Shown piece after piece: positions 52,336-53,630 of a stretch of DNA of 53,630 bases (its first letter is position 1; each line of letters opens with the position of its first letter). A program made the translations under genes and the position numbers. The notes below the pieces were generated by a model. That model was not told where the DNA came from, made no database searches, and was given only the letters and a program-made list of their open reading frames with translations. Source of the DNA: WS-7 sp036505295 (GTDB lineage: Bacteria; Eisenbacteria; RBG-16-71-46; SZUA-252); NCBI GenBank assembly GCA_036505295.1, contig DASXTQ010000095.1:1-53630 (forward strand), written 5' to 3'.

Positions 52336-53630
52336 ATGCGATTTCTGTGTTGGCTGGGAACGGCGGGCCTGATCTTGCTGGTCGCCGCTTCGGACGCGGC
52401 GGCCGCGGCGAAACCGGCGGCGGAGCCAAACCGCCGCACGGTGCCCCGCCGGGCCGCCACCATTCTGGACAACACGACCCATATCGATGCGAACAACATC
52501 GATATGATCGTGACGAACCACGGCTCGTTCGCTGAGGAGCTGACGAGCCAGGCTGCGGGGTTCTTCTACCCGAAGGGATCGACCAAGACGGCGGTCTTCG
52601 CGGCAGGTCCATGGATCGGCGCGAAGGTGAACGGCCAGGTGCGCGTCGCCGTGGGTGAGTACTCGCAGGAGTACGTGCCGGGTCCGATGTTGAACGGCAC
52701 GTTCCAAACGGACAACGCGCGCTTCAAGAACTACAAGATCGTCCGAGGTGACAAGACGAGCGCCGATTACCTGAATTGGCCCGTCGATCAGGGGGCTCCG
52801 GTCGATTCGACCGGGGCGCCGGCCCTCCTGGGCGACATGATGATCTGGAGCGTTTACAACGACGCGGATCCCGAGGTGCACAGCAACCTCGCCGGCTCAA
52901 CGGAGCCGCTCGGGGTCGAGATCCAGCAGACGACGTTCGCGTTCAACCGGTCGGGAGCGCTCGGGAACATCATCTTCGTGCGCTACAAGCTGATCAACAA
53001 GGGTGGGAATACGCTCGACAACATGTACGTCTCCGCCTGGAGCGACCCCGACCTGGGGGGGTTCACGGACGACCTCGTTGGCTGCGACACCACGCGGAGC
53101 CTCGGCTTCTGCTACAACGCGACCAACGCCGATCAGCAGTACGGGAGCACGCCGCCCGCGGTTGGCTACGATTTCTTCCGGGGTCCGATCGTGCCCTCGG
53201 GGACGCCGGGCGTCTTCGACACGCTGGGGATGACGTCGTTCAACAAGTACATCAACGGGACGGATCCCCGCGGCGCCGATCAGACGTACAACTATATGCA
53301 GGGGCTCAACGCAAACGGAACACCGGTGCACGTGTTCAACGACACGACCCAAGCGATCACCCGTTTCCAAGTTTCCGGCGACCCGGTGGCCGGCACCGGT
53401 TGGCTCGATTCGAGCCCGGCAGACCGCCGTCTCGAGCTGTCCACCGGGCCTTTCACGATGGCGCCCGGGGACACGCAGGAGGTGACGATCGCGATCATCG
53501 TCGGGCAGGGGACCGATCGGCTCTCGTCGGTCACGGACCTCAAGAACAAGGACAACCAGGCCCAGATCGTCTTCGATCTCAATTTTGACATTCCTGCGCC
53601 TCCCCCCACCCCGATCATCTACGTGCAGGA
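52336..53630 (+). CDS. N-terminal part of a secreted surface protein, paralogue of the 672-3113 product (3' partial)
   Basis: The frame runs from an ATG with GGAGGG 8 bases upstream to the window edge, about 431 codons. It has a signal peptide (FLCWLGTAGLILLVAASDAAA) and then follows the N-terminal region of the 672-3113 protein almost position by position. Shared stretches include DNTT..DANN, NHGSFA, YPKGST, AAGPW, LNWPV, GFTDDLVGCD, FCYNATNADQQYG, YNYMQGLN and DPVAGTGWLD, ending in IIVGQGTDRL. The last visible residues (PAPPPTPIIYV) suggest that a proline-rich linker or further domain follows. The C-terminal sorting domain, if present, lies outside the window. It starts 63 bases after the TonB-dependent receptor and may be cotranscribed with it. 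Confidence 0.85.
   Translation, partial: MRFLCWLGTAGLILLVAASDAAAAAKPAAEPNRRTVPRRAATILDNTTHIDANNIDMIVTNHGSFAEELTSQAAGFFYPKGSTKTAVFAAGPWIGAKVNGQVRVAVGEYSQEYVPGPMLNGTFQTDNARFKNYKIVRGDKTSADYLNWPVDQGAPVDSTGAPALLGDMMIWSVYNDADPEVHSNLAGSTEPLGVEIQQTTFAFNRSGALGNIIFVRYKLINKGGNTLDNMYVSAWSDPDLGGFTDDLVGCDTTRSLGFCYNATNADQQYGSTPPAVGYDFFRGPIVPSGTPGVFDTLGMTSFNKYINGTDPRGADQTYNYMQGLNANGTPVHVFNDTTQAITRFQVSGDPVAGTGWLDSSPADRRLELSTGPFTMAPGDTQEVTIAIIVGQGTDRLSSVTDLKNKDNQAQIVFDLNFDIPAPPPTPIIYVQ

Noticed and set aside
1..53630. CRISPR array, prophage, insertion sequence, toxin-antitoxin or restriction system
   Set aside because: No regularly spaced repeats, transposase or integrase motifs, terminal inverted repeats, nuclease or methylase specificity motifs or small paired toxin genes were found on either strand.

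Overview
The window is G+C-rich DNA, densely packed with chromosomal genes on both strands, many of them overlapping by 1-35 bases. The gene content suggests a Gram-negative, probably uncultured member of the FCB superphylum, with Candidatus Eisenbacteria as my best guess. The grounds are several secreted proteins ending in a FlgD-like sorting domain with PNPFNP-type motifs, a gingipain-like C25 peptidase, a GWxTD-domain protein, a DUF5916 outer-membrane protein and a TonB-dependent receptor with a carboxypeptidase-like N-domain. This placement is inference; there is no rRNA in the window. I see no phage, insertion sequence, CRISPR array or replication origin.

Layout. 1-3.1 kb: two tandem paralogous surface proteins, the first cut by the window edge. 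3.2-8 kb: small exported proteins of unknown function, an M3 metallopeptidase and a GNAT acetyltransferase. 8.1-13.9 kb: a DUF5916 beta-barrel protein, a UbiE/MenG-like methyltransferase that apparently starts at CTG, and a FadE-type acyl-CoA dehydrogenase. 13.9-20.2 kb: a tight carA-carB-epimerase-secreted protein operon. 20.2-27.2 kb: an MgtC/DUF4010 membrane protein, an SRPBCC protein, aconitase, a TVP38-type membrane protein and an M48 lipoprotein peptidase. 27.3-38 kb: transketolase, a GT-C-like membrane protein, a 1398-residue C25 peptidase, gltX and a GT1 glycosyltransferase. 38-43.3 kb, minus strand: an M16 peptidase, tRNA-Glu(CTC), tRNA-Gln(CTG), and a DedA-PiT-DUF47 phosphate-uptake operon. 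43.4-53.6 kb: a LVIVD-like propeller protein, a GWxTD protein, an unclassified outer-membrane barrel, a TonB-dependent receptor, and at the right edge the start of another paralogue of the 672-3113 protein.

How it fits together. Housekeeping genes (carAB, acnA, tkt, gltX, tRNAs) alternate with a large exported proteome. Four of the exported proteins carry a clear FlgD-like C-terminal sorting domain and a fifth a degenerate one, so a dedicated secretion and anchoring route is expected, but no machinery for it lies in the window. Two outer-membrane protein genes at 47-52 kb share a promoter style (TTGACA, 18-nt spacer) and leaders of roughly 220-240 nt. Another set of genes appears to use leaderless transcripts, with a TANNNT -10 box 4-8 nt before the start codon. 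The most interesting items are the surface-protein family with a calcium-loop-like domain present at both window edges, the leaderless promoter pattern, the CTG start of the methyltransferase, and the two structured leaders.
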